Shown in pieces: positions 40,132-49,775 of a stretch of DNA of 64,000 nucleotides. Both the position numbers and the translations under genes were made by a program. The notes beneath the pieces are model-generated. The model saw only the letters and a program-made list of their open reading frames with translations, ran no database searches and had not been told where the DNA came from. Positions within the stretch are counted from its first letter, which is position 1. Every line of letters begins with the position of its first letter. Source of the stretch: Vibrio sp. UBA2441 (lineage in GTDB: Bacteria; Pseudomonadota; Gammaproteobacteria; Enterobacterales; Vibrionaceae); contig DDQN01000089.1 of assembly GCA_002342685.1 (NCBI GenBank), forward strand, positions 91,471 to 155,470. The letters are read 5' to 3'.

Positions 40132-40812
40132 TTAGATCTGCAGCAACGGCTGAAAGCTGAAACACGCACCAAGCAACAGCATTAACACACTGACTAATTG
40201 AAGCTTACGAGCTGAAACCGTACTTAATAAATGCCAGCACCAGATAACCAAACCAGATACCATCAATGCAAAACCAAACAATACATTCATCATCATGTTT
40301 TCTAATAAGCTTTCATCTACAGAGTACACCTGTACAGAAATTAGAATTGCCATCAGCATTCCACTGACAACACCAGAGATTGGCAATACCCGGTGAAACG
40401 CTTCAAGGCGACTTCTGGCTAGCAGCAATAGTAGATTGGCAAAACTGGCACCTAGCAAAGATACAAAGCAAAACCAGCTTAGATAAGCAGCAGTAGACTG
40501 ATACTGTTTAAACTGCATTGCCACAAATGTCACTGCCAGACCATTCGCAAGATAAAGCAACCAAATAGGTCCCTTGTCTTTAGTTTTTCCCGTATTTACC
40601 TTTGAGTAGAAATAAAAAATCGCAACTCCAACTAATACCGCTGGCATCGCTATCGAAGTTACAGCAAGCCAGAGAACACCAATAGCAGGCAATACTTTAT
40701 GTAAACGTCCTCTCTGCCCGGGGCAGATCTCTCCTTTTTGTAATACCAAAGTAATCACACACTGCGCACCTAATAGCATAGGAGTCAGTAGAATCAAATC
40801 TGCGTTGCTCAT
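40132..40812 (-). CDS. Unknown integral membrane protein (about seven segments)
   Basis: A 226-residue protein with about seven hydrophobic segments and short loops. I do not recognise the family. One cytoplasmic-type loop contains GQRGRLHKVLPAIG and a second contains RLEAFHRVLPISG, which look like two copies of one short motif (R-L-x-x-x-H-x-V-L-P-x-x-G) about 105 residues apart, so the protein may have arisen by internal duplication of a three- to four-helix unit. No signal peptide beyond the first segment. It stands alone upstream of, and divergent from, ygiQ. Confidence 0.7.
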   Translation of the reverse strand: MSNADLILLTPMLLGAQCVITLVLQKGEICPGQRGRLHKVLPAIGVLWLAVTSIAMPAVLVGVAIFYFYSKVNTGKTKDKGPIWLLYLANGLAVTFVAMQFKQYQSTAAYLSWFCFVSLLGASFANLLLLLARSRLEAFHRVLPISGVVSGMLMAILISVQVYSVDESLLENMMMNVLFGFALMVSGLVIWCWHLLSTVSARKLQLVSVLMLLLGACFSFQPLLQI

Positions 40813-41052
40813 TCGTATATCATTCTTTATAAATTGAGAGCGCGAATAATAACATATTAAATCAATCCAACGTATGACTGTAGCAATTCAAGCCCGTCCA
40901 AGAAAATGCCGCTAATACGTAATTCTATAAATTTCTCGGCACAACATGCTTTTGCACTAAGGCTTATTCCGGTAGTGATGCAACAGATAGCCTATCCTTA
41001 AAAGCACAAGTTGAACCGTTCAAAATTCAATCAACCAATCATTTTAAATTCT

Positions 41053-41060
41053 GCTATAAT
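41053..41060 (+). promoter_or_regulatory. Probable extended -10 promoter of ygiQ
   Basis: TGC-TATAAT (perfect -10 at 41055-41060 with the TG extension) lies about 65 bases before the ygiQ start, inside the 312-base gap from 40813. No good -35 is seen, which fits an extended -10 promoter. Nothing else is recognised in that gap. Confidence 0.55.
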
Positions 41061-41124
41061 CCGCCGATTATTTTTCGGTTAACATAAAAACCATTGCACT
41101 CTCAAATGAAGGTTACGTCAATTC

Positions 41125-43395
41125 ATGATCCCATTACCAAAAACAGAGCTGTTCGAATATCCCAAATACTGGGCTGAATGCTACGGCACTGCGCCATTTT
41201 TCCCTATGTCACAAAAAGAAATGGACGAATTAGGCTGGGATAGCTGCGATATCATTTTAGTCACTGGTGACGCCTACGTCGATCATCCGTCTTTTGGCAT
41301 GGCTATTATTGGCCGAATGCTTGAAGCTCAAGGCTTTAGAGTCGGTATCATTGCTCAACCAGATTGGCATTCGAAAGATGACTTTATGACATTGGGTCGA
41401 CCAAATCTATTTTTCGGTGTTACTGCCGGTAACATGGATTCAATGATAAACCGCTATACGGCTGAGCGCCGTATGCGACATGACGACGCATACACACCAA
41501 ACGACGAAGGTGGAAAACGTCCTGATAGAGCAGTCACTGTTTATACTCAACGATGTAAAGAAGCTTTTAAAGAAGTTCCCGTTGTCATTGGTGGTATTGA
41601 AGCAAGTTTGCGCCGTATCGCCCACTACGATTACTGGTCTGATAAAGTACGCCGTAGTACTTTATTTGACTCTAAAGCTGACATTCTAATTTACGGTAAT
41701 GCCGAGCGCCCATTGGTAGAGGTTGCTCATCGCATAGCTCAGGGTGAAAGTGTAAAAAATATTACCAATATTCGTGGTACTGCATTTGCCGTTAAAACAG
41801 CATTACCTGGCTGGCATGGCATTGATTCTCGTAACATTGATAGACCGGGAAAAATTGACCCTATTCCTAGTCCATATCAAGATATGACTCCATCCAATTG
41901 TGATAAACCTGATGAAATCACCGCTTCAGGAACGACAGTTGTTACCAAATCTAGTAGTGTCAATTCGACTGACGTTACGAAAGAAGCAGTGCCAATACAA
42001 ATAAGTCAATACCAGAATAAGTCTCAGGAAAATAAGATTAAACCTTGGGAAATGACTTACATTAAGCTTCCTTCATATGAGCAAGTAAGTAATAACAAAA
42101 CACTGTATGCCCACGCATCTCGGATTTTTCACCAAGAGGTGAACCCCGCAAGTGCACGTGCATTGGTTCAAGCCCACGGAAATAGAATGATCTGGTTGAA
42201 CCCTCCAGCTTTACCATTATCTGAAAAAGAAATGGATGGTGTTTTCGCATTGCCATATGCCCGAGTTCCTCATCCAAGCTATGGTAATGCAAAAATCCCT
42301 GCTTATGACATGATCAAAACGTCAATCAATATTATGAGAGGGTGTTTCGGCGGTTGTTCATTTTGTAGTATTACAGAACATGAAGGTAGAATAATTCAGT
42401 CACGCTCTGAACAATCAATCATTGATGAGATCGAAGACATTCGCGACAAAGTGCCTGGCTTTACTGGTGTCATTTCAGATTTAGGTGGCCCTACAGCCAA
42501 TATGTATCAGCTACGTTGTAAAAGCCCGAAAGCGGAGGCTACGTGTCGTCGTCCCAGCTGCGTTTGGCCGTCTATCTGTGGGCATATGGATACTGACCAC
42601 AAACCAACCATCGATTTGTATCGTAGAGCTCGAAAAATAAAAGGCATCAAGAAAATTTTAATCGCTTCCGGTGTACGCTACGACCTGGCGATCAAAGATC
42701 CAGAATATGTAAAAGAGCTAGCTACTCATCATGTAGGCGGTTATTTGAAAATCGCTCCTGAGCATACTGAAGAAGCTCCATTAGCTAAAATGATGAAACC
42801 TGGAATGGGTTCATACAACGAGTTTAAGCAAATGTTTGACCATTACTCGAAACTTGCTGGTAAGAAACAGTTTTTAATTCCGTACTTCATATCTGCTCAT
42901 CCAGGTACTACGGATATGGATATGGTTAACTTAGCACTATGGTTAAAAAAGAATAACTTCAAGTTAGACCAAGTACAAAATTTCTATCCGTCTCCTTTAG
43001 CAAATGCGACAACGATCTACCACACTGAAATAGATTCCTTAAATAAGATTCGTAAAGAAAATGAGACGGTTCCAGTACCCAAAGGAACAATAAAAAGGCG
43101 CTTGCACAAGGCTATCTTACGTTACCATGATCAGAATAACTGGGGGCTTATTAGAGAAGCTCTCCGTAAAATGGGATTGGCCAAGAAACTCATAGGTAGC
43201 GGCCCAGAATGCCTTGTACCGCATGAGACTCGTGGCGAAAAGAACAGTAACAGCCGTAGCGGTAAGAATAATACTAATGGTAACAAAACCTCATATGGCC
43301 AAAAGCGCGGCGATAAAGTGTCACGAGGTAAGAGTAATCCAGGATTAACCCGTTTTAGTAACGATCAGTTTAAAAAGCGTAAAAAGTCCAACTAA
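41125..43395 (+). CDS. ygiQ: YgiQ family radical SAM protein
   Basis: A 756-residue protein matching E. coli YgiQ (739 residues), a radical SAM enzyme of unestablished substrate. The N-terminal domain (WDSCDIILVTGDAYVDHPSFG) resembles a cobalamin-binding-like fold. The 4Fe-4S site CFGGCSFC is at Cys407, Cys411 and Cys414, in a CxxxCxxC spacing. Between the two domains is a variable Ser/Thr-rich linker (about residues 255-300), somewhat longer than in E. coli, and the C-terminus is a basic Asn/Lys/Ser-rich tail of about 55 residues that may touch nucleic acid. AAGG lies 12 bases before the ATG. Confidence 0.92.
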   Translation: MIPLPKTELFEYPKYWAECYGTAPFFPMSQKEMDELGWDSCDIILVTGDAYVDHPSFGMAIIGRMLEAQGFRVGIIAQPDWHSKDDFMTLGRPNLFFGVTAGNMDSMINRYTAERRMRHDDAYTPNDEGGKRPDRAVTVYTQRCKEAFKEVPVVIGGIEASLRRIAHYDYWSDKVRRSTLFDSKADILIYGNAERPLVEVAHRIAQGESVKNITNIRGTAFAVKTALPGWHGIDSRNIDRPGKIDPIPSPYQDMTPSNCDKPDEITASGTTVVTKSSSVNSTDVTKEAVPIQISQYQNKSQENKIKPWEMTYIKLPSYEQVSNNKTLYAHASRIFHQEVNPASARALVQAHGNRMIWLNPPALPLSEKEMDGVFALPYARVPHPSYGNAKIPAYDMIKTSINIMRGCFGGCSFCSITEHEGRIIQSRSEQSIIDEIEDIRDKVPGFTGVISDLGGPTANMYQLRCKSPKAEATCRRPSCVWPSICGHMDTDHKPTIDLYRRARKIKGIKKILIASGVRYDLAIKDPEYVKELATHHVGGYLKIAPEHTEEAPLAKMMKPGMGSYNEFKQMFDHYSKLAGKKQFLIPYFISAHPGTTDMDMVNLALWLKKNNFKLDQVQNFYPSPLANATTIYHTEIDSLNKIRKENETVPVPKGTIKRRLHKAILRYHDQNNWGLIREALRKMGLAKKLIGSGPECLVPHETRGEKNSNSRSGKNNTNGNKTSYGQKRGDKVSRGKSNPGLTRFSNDQFKKRKKSN

Positions 43396-43427
43396 CAGAA
43401 AAAGCGTTCCACTAAACCTTCGAACTC

Positions 43428-43457
43428 GAAGCACTGAACATCTCAGTGCTTCTTTTA
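43428..43457 (+). terminator. Terminator of ygiQ
   Basis: GAAGCACTGA (43428-43437) pairs with TCAGTGCTTC (43443-43452), then TTTTAT. Confidence 0.85.
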
Positions 43458-43650
43458 TCTAACAACTTTCTACCTTCTCGAAAACTCTTTTTTCCTTTAA
43501 TCCCTTTGAATCCACTTCTGCAATTAGAGGACAGATAACCTTGCAGGAATAATGTGTCAGATCGAACAGCCTTGATTTGTTGTCACCAAGCGACTTTGTT
43601 ATTGCAATAACTACCGAGGGAATTTGACGGAACTAATTTGCCGTCAGTTT

Positions 43651-46146
43651 CTAAGCTCTAACCTGCCCGTCTTCTCTTTCAATCAACTTCTCTATCGGTA
43701 ACGGTCTATCGATATAATAACCTTGTATTAATGAACAACCGTAAGCAATAAGCTCTTTGTACTGGTCTTCAGTTTCAACCCCTTCCGCCACTACCTGCAT
43801 GCCGCTAGATGCTCCGATAGCAATAATGGCTCGTATCAATGTATTACTCTGTTCACTAAGCAGTAACTTATCGATAAAGCAACGATCGATCTTAATTTCG
43901 GTGATCGGTAGATTGTTGAGATAACTTAATGAAGAGTAACCCGTTCCAAAGTCATCAAGAGAGATTCCAAAGCCTAAGTTTCTAAGCATCTGAAGGGTTG
44001 GAGTCACTTTTTCGATATCATTGATTAAAACGTTTTCGGTAATTTCTAAGTTTACTCGCTCAATATCTATACCAACATCGGAAATTATTTTCAGAAAATC
44101 TTCTGAAAAAGAGTCTTCAAGCAGCTGTCTGGGAGAGATATTAATCGATACTTTAATCGCATTTTCGCCATTAGCCGAATAGCGCATCATATCTTCACAC
44201 GCGATACGGAATACAAAAAGACCGATGTCATGTATTAATCCAGTATCTTCAGCAATAGCAATGAATTTTACCGGGGACACATTGCCCAGGCGCTCATTAC
44301 TCCAACGTGCCAGAGCTTCCACACTAACCAGTTTCTGTTGGCGAATATCAAACTGTGGTTGATACAAAACGAATATCTCATCTTTTGCTATCGCCTTACG
44401 CAGCTCATCTTCCAGAATAAAATCATATTTCACTTGCTGATTAATATCGTTGTCATAAAAAAGTACCATCCCCTTATGCACGGCTTTTGATTTATAAAGC
44501 ACTATATCGGCTTTTCTAATCAAAGACTCTTCATCATCGCTATCCGTAGGGTACATACTGACGCCAATGCTGCAATTTGTGCTGAGTATTTTTCCATCAA
44601 TCACAAATTGTTCACTAAACGTTTTCTTAATTTTATTCACTTTATATTCAGCGTGTTTTATATCTTTCAGCAAAGGCATACAAAAAATAAACTCATCGCC
44701 TCCAAACCGTGAAACGGTGTCATGTTCTCCTAGTAAAGTCTCAAACTTACGAGAGATAACAGTGAGCAATTTATCTCCCGAAGCATGTCCGTAAAGATCA
44801 TTTACCTTTTTAAAATCATCCAAATCAACAAAAACCACGGCAAGTAACTTGCTGCTTTCTTTAGAAAGTTTTATTCCTTCACTTATATCATTAAGCAGAT
44901 GCAGTCTATTAGGTAACCCTGTCAAAGCGTCATGCATCGCCATATGTTGCATTTGATTTTTTGTTTTTTCTAGCTCATTGAAGTCTTTATTTATACGAAA
45001 TTGAAAACGGTCAAAACGTTTTGCTACGATATTACTGGCAACCAGTGAAAGCCCGGTAAAAATCCCCGTAAGCAAGAGACTAAGTAAGGATACTTTAATT
45101 AAATCAGCCCGGTTTTTTTCAGCTAATAACGCTTCTTGCTCCGCAAGATATTTTTCAAAGTCCTGCAAATAGAACCCCGTACCAATGGTCCAGCCCCACT
45201 GCTTTATTAATCTTACATAGCTAATTTTTTCTTCTTTCAATTGACTATCAGCTATAATTGGAAGGTTGTAGCTAACAAAGCTCCCCTCATCTTTAGAGCT
45301 CATAATCATGCTGCGCATTTTCATGCCTTCGGCATCAGTAAAATCGGTTAAATTACGTCCTAGGTAGGAAGGATCTCGATGTGAAAGAATCACACCATCG
45401 TTATCAACAACAAATATATAACCTCTATCGTCATAACTGTAGTCCTGTATCCAGCTAAGCACCTGTTGCTTAATATCGTTTTCTACATCGACAACATATT
45501 CGCCAGTACCGATAAACCAGTTAAAAGGAGCAAACTCTTTTCCGTAACCAATTTTTTCAAACTCTTTATTTTTCGGTTCATTCGGTTTTTGATACCACCA
45601 GCGATAAAATGCAGCCCCACTTTCTTTTATCAGTTCAATATGCTCTTTCAATATAAAAGAGCCTCTTACGTCCTGGCTTTCAATTAAGTCTTTTCCTTCC
45701 ACATGAGGACGTAGCCCATGCATAACATTAATGCCATTCATGGTAAAAATAAAAAAATAGCCTCTTCCTTCAAAAAAACGGATAGGTCTTAAAGCTTCAG
45801 AGATTAAGCGGGATATCTCACTGTCAGATTTGTCTTGATTGGTTTGATATAAACTGTTGGCGATACTGTAAGCTTCTTCGACTCGACTTTTAGCCTGCTG
45901 CTTAAGTAAATTTTCCGCTCGTGTGTTTTGGTAATTAACTTCATTGAATATTAGATTAACATGTTGCTCTATGGACTCTTTTTGTTGACTAATCACTTCT
46001 GAGCGCAAGGTTTCAATGCTGTGTTCCGCGTTATCCCTATTGTCTTTAATGAGCATAATATTGAGAACAAGTGCAGACACACCAATAATAACCACTGGCG
46101 CAAATCGAATCAGACGGAGTAATTTTTGATCGTTAATCGTCGACAT
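43651..46146 (-). CDS. Dual-Cache GGDEF-EAL cyclic-di-GMP enzyme
   Basis: An 831-residue inner-membrane protein. A first membrane segment (about 12-34) is followed by two periplasmic Cache units; each shows the RGYFFIF / RGYIFVV strand and a WxIGTGxYxxD end (FNWFIGTGEYVVDVE and WGWTIGTGFYLQDFE). A second membrane segment is at about 360-382. The GGDEF domain has HDALTGLPNR and an intact FGGDEF; the EAL domain has VEALARW, EITENVL, DDFGTGYSSL, KIDRCFI and VVAEGVET, so both activities look possible. The ATG at 46146 follows GAGG; a TTG at 46167 is less likely. Single gene. The Cache ligand is probably a small acid or amine, unknown. Confidence 0.92.
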   Translation of the reverse strand: MSTINDQKLLRLIRFAPVVIIGVSALVLNIMLIKDNRDNAEHSIETLRSEVISQQKESIEQHVNLIFNEVNYQNTRAENLLKQQAKSRVEEAYSIANSLYQTNQDKSDSEISRLISEALRPIRFFEGRGYFFIFTMNGINVMHGLRPHVEGKDLIESQDVRGSFILKEHIELIKESGAAFYRWWYQKPNEPKNKEFEKIGYGKEFAPFNWFIGTGEYVVDVENDIKQQVLSWIQDYSYDDRGYIFVVDNDGVILSHRDPSYLGRNLTDFTDAEGMKMRSMIMSSKDEGSFVSYNLPIIADSQLKEEKISYVRLIKQWGWTIGTGFYLQDFEKYLAEQEALLAEKNRADLIKVSLLSLLLTGIFTGLSLVASNIVAKRFDRFQFRINKDFNELEKTKNQMQHMAMHDALTGLPNRLHLLNDISEGIKLSKESSKLLAVVFVDLDDFKKVNDLYGHASGDKLLTVISRKFETLLGEHDTVSRFGGDEFIFCMPLLKDIKHAEYKVNKIKKTFSEQFVIDGKILSTNCSIGVSMYPTDSDDEESLIRKADIVLYKSKAVHKGMVLFYDNDINQQVKYDFILEDELRKAIAKDEIFVLYQPQFDIRQQKLVSVEALARWSNERLGNVSPVKFIAIAEDTGLIHDIGLFVFRIACEDMMRYSANGENAIKVSINISPRQLLEDSFSEDFLKIISDVGIDIERVNLEITENVLINDIEKVTPTLQMLRNLGFGISLDDFGTGYSSLSYLNNLPITEIKIDRCFIDKLLLSEQSNTLIRAIIAIGASSGMQVVAEGVETEDQYKELIAYGCSLIQGYYIDRPLPIEKLIEREDGQVRA

Positions 46147-46450
46147 ATCACCTCTACGTAAAGACAAATCTGCCTACACACTAGTTAGTATAGTCCAATG
46201 ATTTTGCGTCACTTTTATTTCAATTACACCAATTAAAGCCTGCAATAGTGATCACGCAGACAAAATAACATCAACATTGCACAAACAACAACTTAACTTC
46301 CTAACAACAAGTAAGTTTTAATTTTCATTCATAAAAACAACTGGTTACCAGAATTAATGGTGTTTTGTTAAAAAAATCATATTCTCAGTTCACCGCGAGA
46401 CTCTTAACGGGCTCTATTCCGTTTACTCATAACTGGCGATTTTTTTTCAA

Positions 46451-46500
46451 TTGTCAGACAACAATAACTCTAAGACTATTGAATAATATTTTATTCAATA
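46451..46500 (+). promoter_or_regulatory. Paired palindromes upstream of the aminotransferase operon
   Basis: TTGTC-A-GACAA (46451-46461) is a perfect 11-base palindrome, and 16 bases on, TATTGAATAA (46477-46486) pairs perfectly with TTATTCAATA (46491-46500) around TATT. The second lies 19 bases before the start codon and before TAGGA. TTGTCA could be a -35 with GACTAT 17 bases on as a weak -10, in which case both palindromes overlap the promoter. The remaining 300 bases of the gap from 46147 hold no gene. Confidence 0.55.
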
Positions 46501-46519
46501 CCGCTTAGGAAAACCCATC

Positions 46520-47851
46520 ATGAGTCATGTATTTCATCGCCATTGTCATTCAAAACTCCCTGTTATATCTCACGGAAGTGGCGTCTATCTTTATGACGAA
46601 TCAGGCAACAAATATCTGGATGGATGTGGTGGGGCTGCAGTTTCTAATCTAGGGCACAATCATGCATCAATAAAAGCGGCTATTACGCAGCAACTAGACT
46701 CAATTCCTTATGCTCATACCGGTTTTTTCACTAATCAGCCGTGTGAGGAATTAGCCACATTATTAGCAGAACTCGCCCCTCCCTCTTTAAACCATGTCTA
46801 TTTTGTCAGCGGCGGCTCTGAAGCGGTTGAGTCCGCACTAAAGATGGCTAGACAATATTTTGTAGAAATAGGTCTGCCCAATAAGAGCCAATTTATCGCT
46901 CGGCAACAAAGCTATCATGGAAATACATTAGGCGCTTTAGCTGTGGGGGGGAACGAATGGCGTCGTGCTCCTTTCAAGCCACTCCTCTCAACGAGTCACC
47001 ATATTGCACCCTGCTATCACTATCGGAATAAAACTGAGTTCGAAAGCGAATTTGAGTACTCCATAAGGACAGCAAATGAACTTGAGGAAAAAATCTTACA
47101 ATTAGGACCCGATAATGTAATGGCATTTGTTGCCGAGCCCATTGTTGGAGCAACGGCCGGAGCTTTACCCGCCACAAAAGGTTATTTTCAAAGAATCAGA
47201 GAGATATGTACTAAATATAACGTTCTATTAATTCTTGATGAAGTTATGTGTGGCATAGGCCGAACAGGCACTTTTTATGCGTTTGAGCAAGAGCATATTG
47301 TCCCGGATATTGTCACTGTTGCAAAAGGCTTGGGCGCAGGATATCAACCTATTGGTGCAGTATTAGCTAGCCGAGTAATTTATAACGCCATTGCCAATGG
47401 AAGTGGTTTTTTCCAGCACGGCCATACCTTCATGGGGCATCCCATTGCGTGTGCCGCCGCACTGGCTACGGTGCAAACCATTATCCAAGAAGACTTATTA
47501 AACAGCGTGACCGAACAAGGACTTAAACTGAAACAACGGTTAAATGATGCCTTGTCTCACCTGCCTTATGTTGGTGATATAAGAGGCAAAGGCTTGTTCT
47601 TGGGCATTGAACTCGTTGCGGACAAACAATCTAAAACACCACTGCCACCAGCGTCGTACGCTCATAAACAAATCAAATCGTTGGCGATGGATAACGGGCT
47701 AATGTGTTACCCGATGGCAGGTACTATTGATGGTAAATCTGGCCATCATATTTTGCTCGCACCGCCCTTTATTATTAATGACCAACAGATCGATGAGTTA
47801 GTCAGTAAGTTGCAAAAGACCCTTATTCAAGCCTCAAATGCATGGAGATAA
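46520..47851 (+). CDS. Class III pyridoxal-phosphate aminotransferase (omega/beta-amino acid type)
   Basis: A 443-residue fold-type I aminotransferase. The cofactor lysine is Lys269 in TVAKGLGAGYQPIGA, the pyridine-nitrogen aspartate is Asp240 in LILDEVMCGIGRTG, and SGGSEAVESALKMAR binds phosphate. Class III enzymes move amino groups that are not alpha to a carboxylate (omega-amino acids, beta-amino acids, diamines). The beta-keto acid cleavage gene starts 3 bases after its stop, so the natural reading is a beta-amino acid to beta-keto acid step feeding that enzyme; this is inference. Two palindromes upstream suggest regulation. Confidence 0.88.
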   Translation: MSHVFHRHCHSKLPVISHGSGVYLYDESGNKYLDGCGGAAVSNLGHNHASIKAAITQQLDSIPYAHTGFFTNQPCEELATLLAELAPPSLNHVYFVSGGSEAVESALKMARQYFVEIGLPNKSQFIARQQSYHGNTLGALAVGGNEWRRAPFKPLLSTSHHIAPCYHYRNKTEFESEFEYSIRTANELEEKILQLGPDNVMAFVAEPIVGATAGALPATKGYFQRIREICTKYNVLLILDEVMCGIGRTGTFYAFEQEHIVPDIVTVAKGLGAGYQPIGAVLASRVIYNAIANGSGFFQHGHTFMGHPIACAAALATVQTIIQEDLLNSVTEQGLKLKQRLNDALSHLPYVGDIRGKGLFLGIELVADKQSKTPLPPASYAHKQIKSLAMDNGLMCYPMAGTIDGKSGHHILLAPPFIINDQQIDELVSKLQKTLIQASNAWR

Positions 47852-47853
47852 CA

Positions 47854-48687
47854 ATGCAGAACTCACAACCTAACAAAGTCGCCATTATTGTTGCACCCAA
47901 CGGGGCTAGGAAAACCAAGCTAGATCACCCTGCTTTACCGATTTCAATAGATGAGATTGTCGCAGAGGTTATCGCTTGTCAGGAGGCTGGTGCTGCGATG
48001 GTTCACCTGCACGCAAGAGACAAACATGGGCAGCATTCACTGGATATAGCAGACAACTTGGCAGTGTTAACCGCAGTAAGAGAAGCTCTGGGAGACAAAA
48101 TCATTGTCCAGCTAACCACCGAAGCTGTCGGTATGTATCAACCGCATCAGCAAATAGAGCTGATAAAAGAGACCCAACCTGAAGCCGCTTCATTCGCATT
48201 GCAAGAGTTGATTCCAGATGATTCTTATTTGGATTCAGCAGGTAAATTTTTCCATTGGGCCGCAGAAAAGGAGATTATTTCGCAATATATCCTCTATTCT
48301 CTACAAGATCTTCTGCGTTACTTCTCACTTCTGGAATCTGGTATTTTACCCAAAAACCACCATCACTTGCTATTGGTTTTAGGCCGCTATCACAAGCAAA
48401 TGCAGGCTTCGCCAGAGGATCTTGTACCCTTTTTACCTTCTATTTTAGATACACTAAAACAGAGATGGGCGCTATGCGCCTTTGGTCGAATGGAACAAAA
48501 ATGCCTGATCAATGCTATGCTAGTGGGAGCCGACGTAAGAATAGGCTTTGAAAATAACCATATGAATAACCATGGGTTACAAGCTATAAGCAATGCTGAA
48601 CAAGTGCATAATTTAGTCGAAGTGATGAATTTACTCGCGATAGAAAAGCATAATGCGAATAGCTTTAGAGCGGAATTAGCTCGTTAA
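47854..48687 (+). CDS. Beta-keto acid cleavage enzyme (BKACE, DUF849 family)
   Basis: BKACE enzymes use acetyl-CoA to split a beta-keto acid into acetoacetate and a new acyl-CoA; the founding member is 3-keto-5-aminohexanoate cleavage enzyme of lysine fermentation. The 277-residue protein has the zinc ligands His51 and His53 in VHLHARD and the partner Glu233 in VRIGFENN, and the substrate-side stretch VQLTTEAVGMY. The CAFGRMEQ block is also conserved in type. The aminotransferase before it and the thiolase/CoA-transferase operon nearby fit the reaction well. The ATG at 47854 is six bases after GGAG; an earlier ATG at 47842 overlaps that site. The substrate cannot be read from sequence. Confidence 0.87.
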   Translation: MQNSQPNKVAIIVAPNGARKTKLDHPALPISIDEIVAEVIACQEAGAAMVHLHARDKHGQHSLDIADNLAVLTAVREALGDKIIVQLTTEAVGMYQPHQQIELIKETQPEAASFALQELIPDDSYLDSAGKFFHWAAEKEIISQYILYSLQDLLRYFSLLESGILPKNHHHLLLVLGRYHKQMQASPEDLVPFLPSILDTLKQRWALCAFGRMEQKCLINAMLVGADVRIGFENNHMNNHGLQAISNAEQVHNLVEVMNLLAIEKHNANSFRAELAR

Positions 48688-48750
48688 TCATTCCGTTTTG
48701 TCTCATGGTTTTTGTCGTGGATAAGCTCATTACTAGTAAAAGGAATTATT

Positions 48751-49725
48751 ATGACACGAATTAAAACCCTATTAACTGCCACTGCAACCACTGCGCTATT
48801 AAGTACGTCGTTGTACGTTAACGCAGAAAACCAGTTTGTAACTATTGGTACCGGTGGCGTAACGGGCGTGTATTACCCAACTGGTGGTGCCATTTGCCGC
48901 TTAGTGAATAAATCTAAAAAAGAACACGGCATTCGTTGTTCCGTTGAAAGTACAGGTGGTTCTATATATAACATCAATACTATCAGGGCAAACGAGTTAG
49001 ACTTGGGTATCGCTCAGTCAGATTGGCAGTATCATGCTTATAATGGTACCAGTAAGTTTGCTGATAAAGGGGCTTTCAAAGATCTTCGCGCAGTATTCTC
49101 AGTTCACCCAGAACCATTCACTGTCGTGGCGCGCGCTGACTCTGGAATCAAAACCTTTGACGATCTAAAAGGCAAGCGCGTTAATATCGGTAACCCAGGC
49201 TCAGGCCAGCGCGGCACAATGGAAGTGCTAATGGAGCGTTATGGCTGGACCGCAAACGACTTCAAATTAGTTTCTGAACTAAAAGCGTCAGAACAATCTC
49301 AAGCACTTTGCGATAACAAAATCGATGCCATGGTTTATGTTGTAGGTCATCCGAGTGGTGCAATCAAAGAAGCAACCACTTCTTGTGACAGCAAGATCGT
49401 ATCAGTTGCTACCCCAACAGTGACAAAACTGGTCGATGATAAAAGCTTCTACCGCACAGCGACCGTACCTGGTGGCATGTATAACGGTAACGCTAATGAC
49501 ACCGCTACATTTGGTGTAGGCGCTACATTTGTTTCTTCAGCGGCAGTATCAGACAAAGTCGTTTACGAAATTGTAAAAGCAGTATTTGAAAACTTTGACA
49601 CTTTCAGAAAACTACACCCTGCATTTGCGAACCTGAAGAAAGAAGAAATGGTTAAAGACGGCCTTTCTGCCCCTCTACACCCAGGCGCAGCTAAGTACTA
49701 CAAAGAAGTTGGACTTATCAAATAG
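48751..49725 (+). CDS. TAXI-family TRAP transporter solute-binding protein
   Basis: A 324-residue periplasmic protein. A signal peptide ends near VNA-EN (about residue 28). The TAXI family marks FVTIGTGGVTGVYYPTGGAICRLVN, RCSVESTGGS and the GNPGSGQRGTMEVLMERYGW stretch are all present. TAXI proteins hand solutes to TRAP membrane proteins; glutamate and related acids are the best-studied ligands. No TRAP membrane gene is in the window, so the partner must be elsewhere. It closes the aminotransferase-BKACE operon, so it may collect the substrate of that pathway. AAAGGA lies seven bases before the ATG. A strong terminator follows. Confidence 0.9.
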   Translation: MTRIKTLLTATATTALLSTSLYVNAENQFVTIGTGGVTGVYYPTGGAICRLVNKSKKEHGIRCSVESTGGSIYNINTIRANELDLGIAQSDWQYHAYNGTSKFADKGAFKDLRAVFSVHPEPFTVVARADSGIKTFDDLKGKRVNIGNPGSGQRGTMEVLMERYGWTANDFKLVSELKASEQSQALCDNKIDAMVYVVGHPSGAIKEATTSCDSKIVSVATPTVTKLVDDKSFYRTATVPGGMYNGNANDTATFGVGATFVSSAAVSDKVVYEIVKAVFENFDTFRKLHPAFANLKKEEMVKDGLSAPLHPGAAKYYKEVGLIK

Positions 49726-49742
49726 AAAGTGATGACTTGCAA

Positions 49743-49775
49743 GGGTCAGGTATTATTCATACCTGACCCTTTTTT
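49743..49775 (+). terminator. Terminator of the aminotransferase-BKACE-TAXI operon
   Basis: GGGTCAGGTAT (49743-49753) pairs perfectly over 11 bp with ATACCTGACCC (49759-49769), followed by six Ts. Confidence 0.9.
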
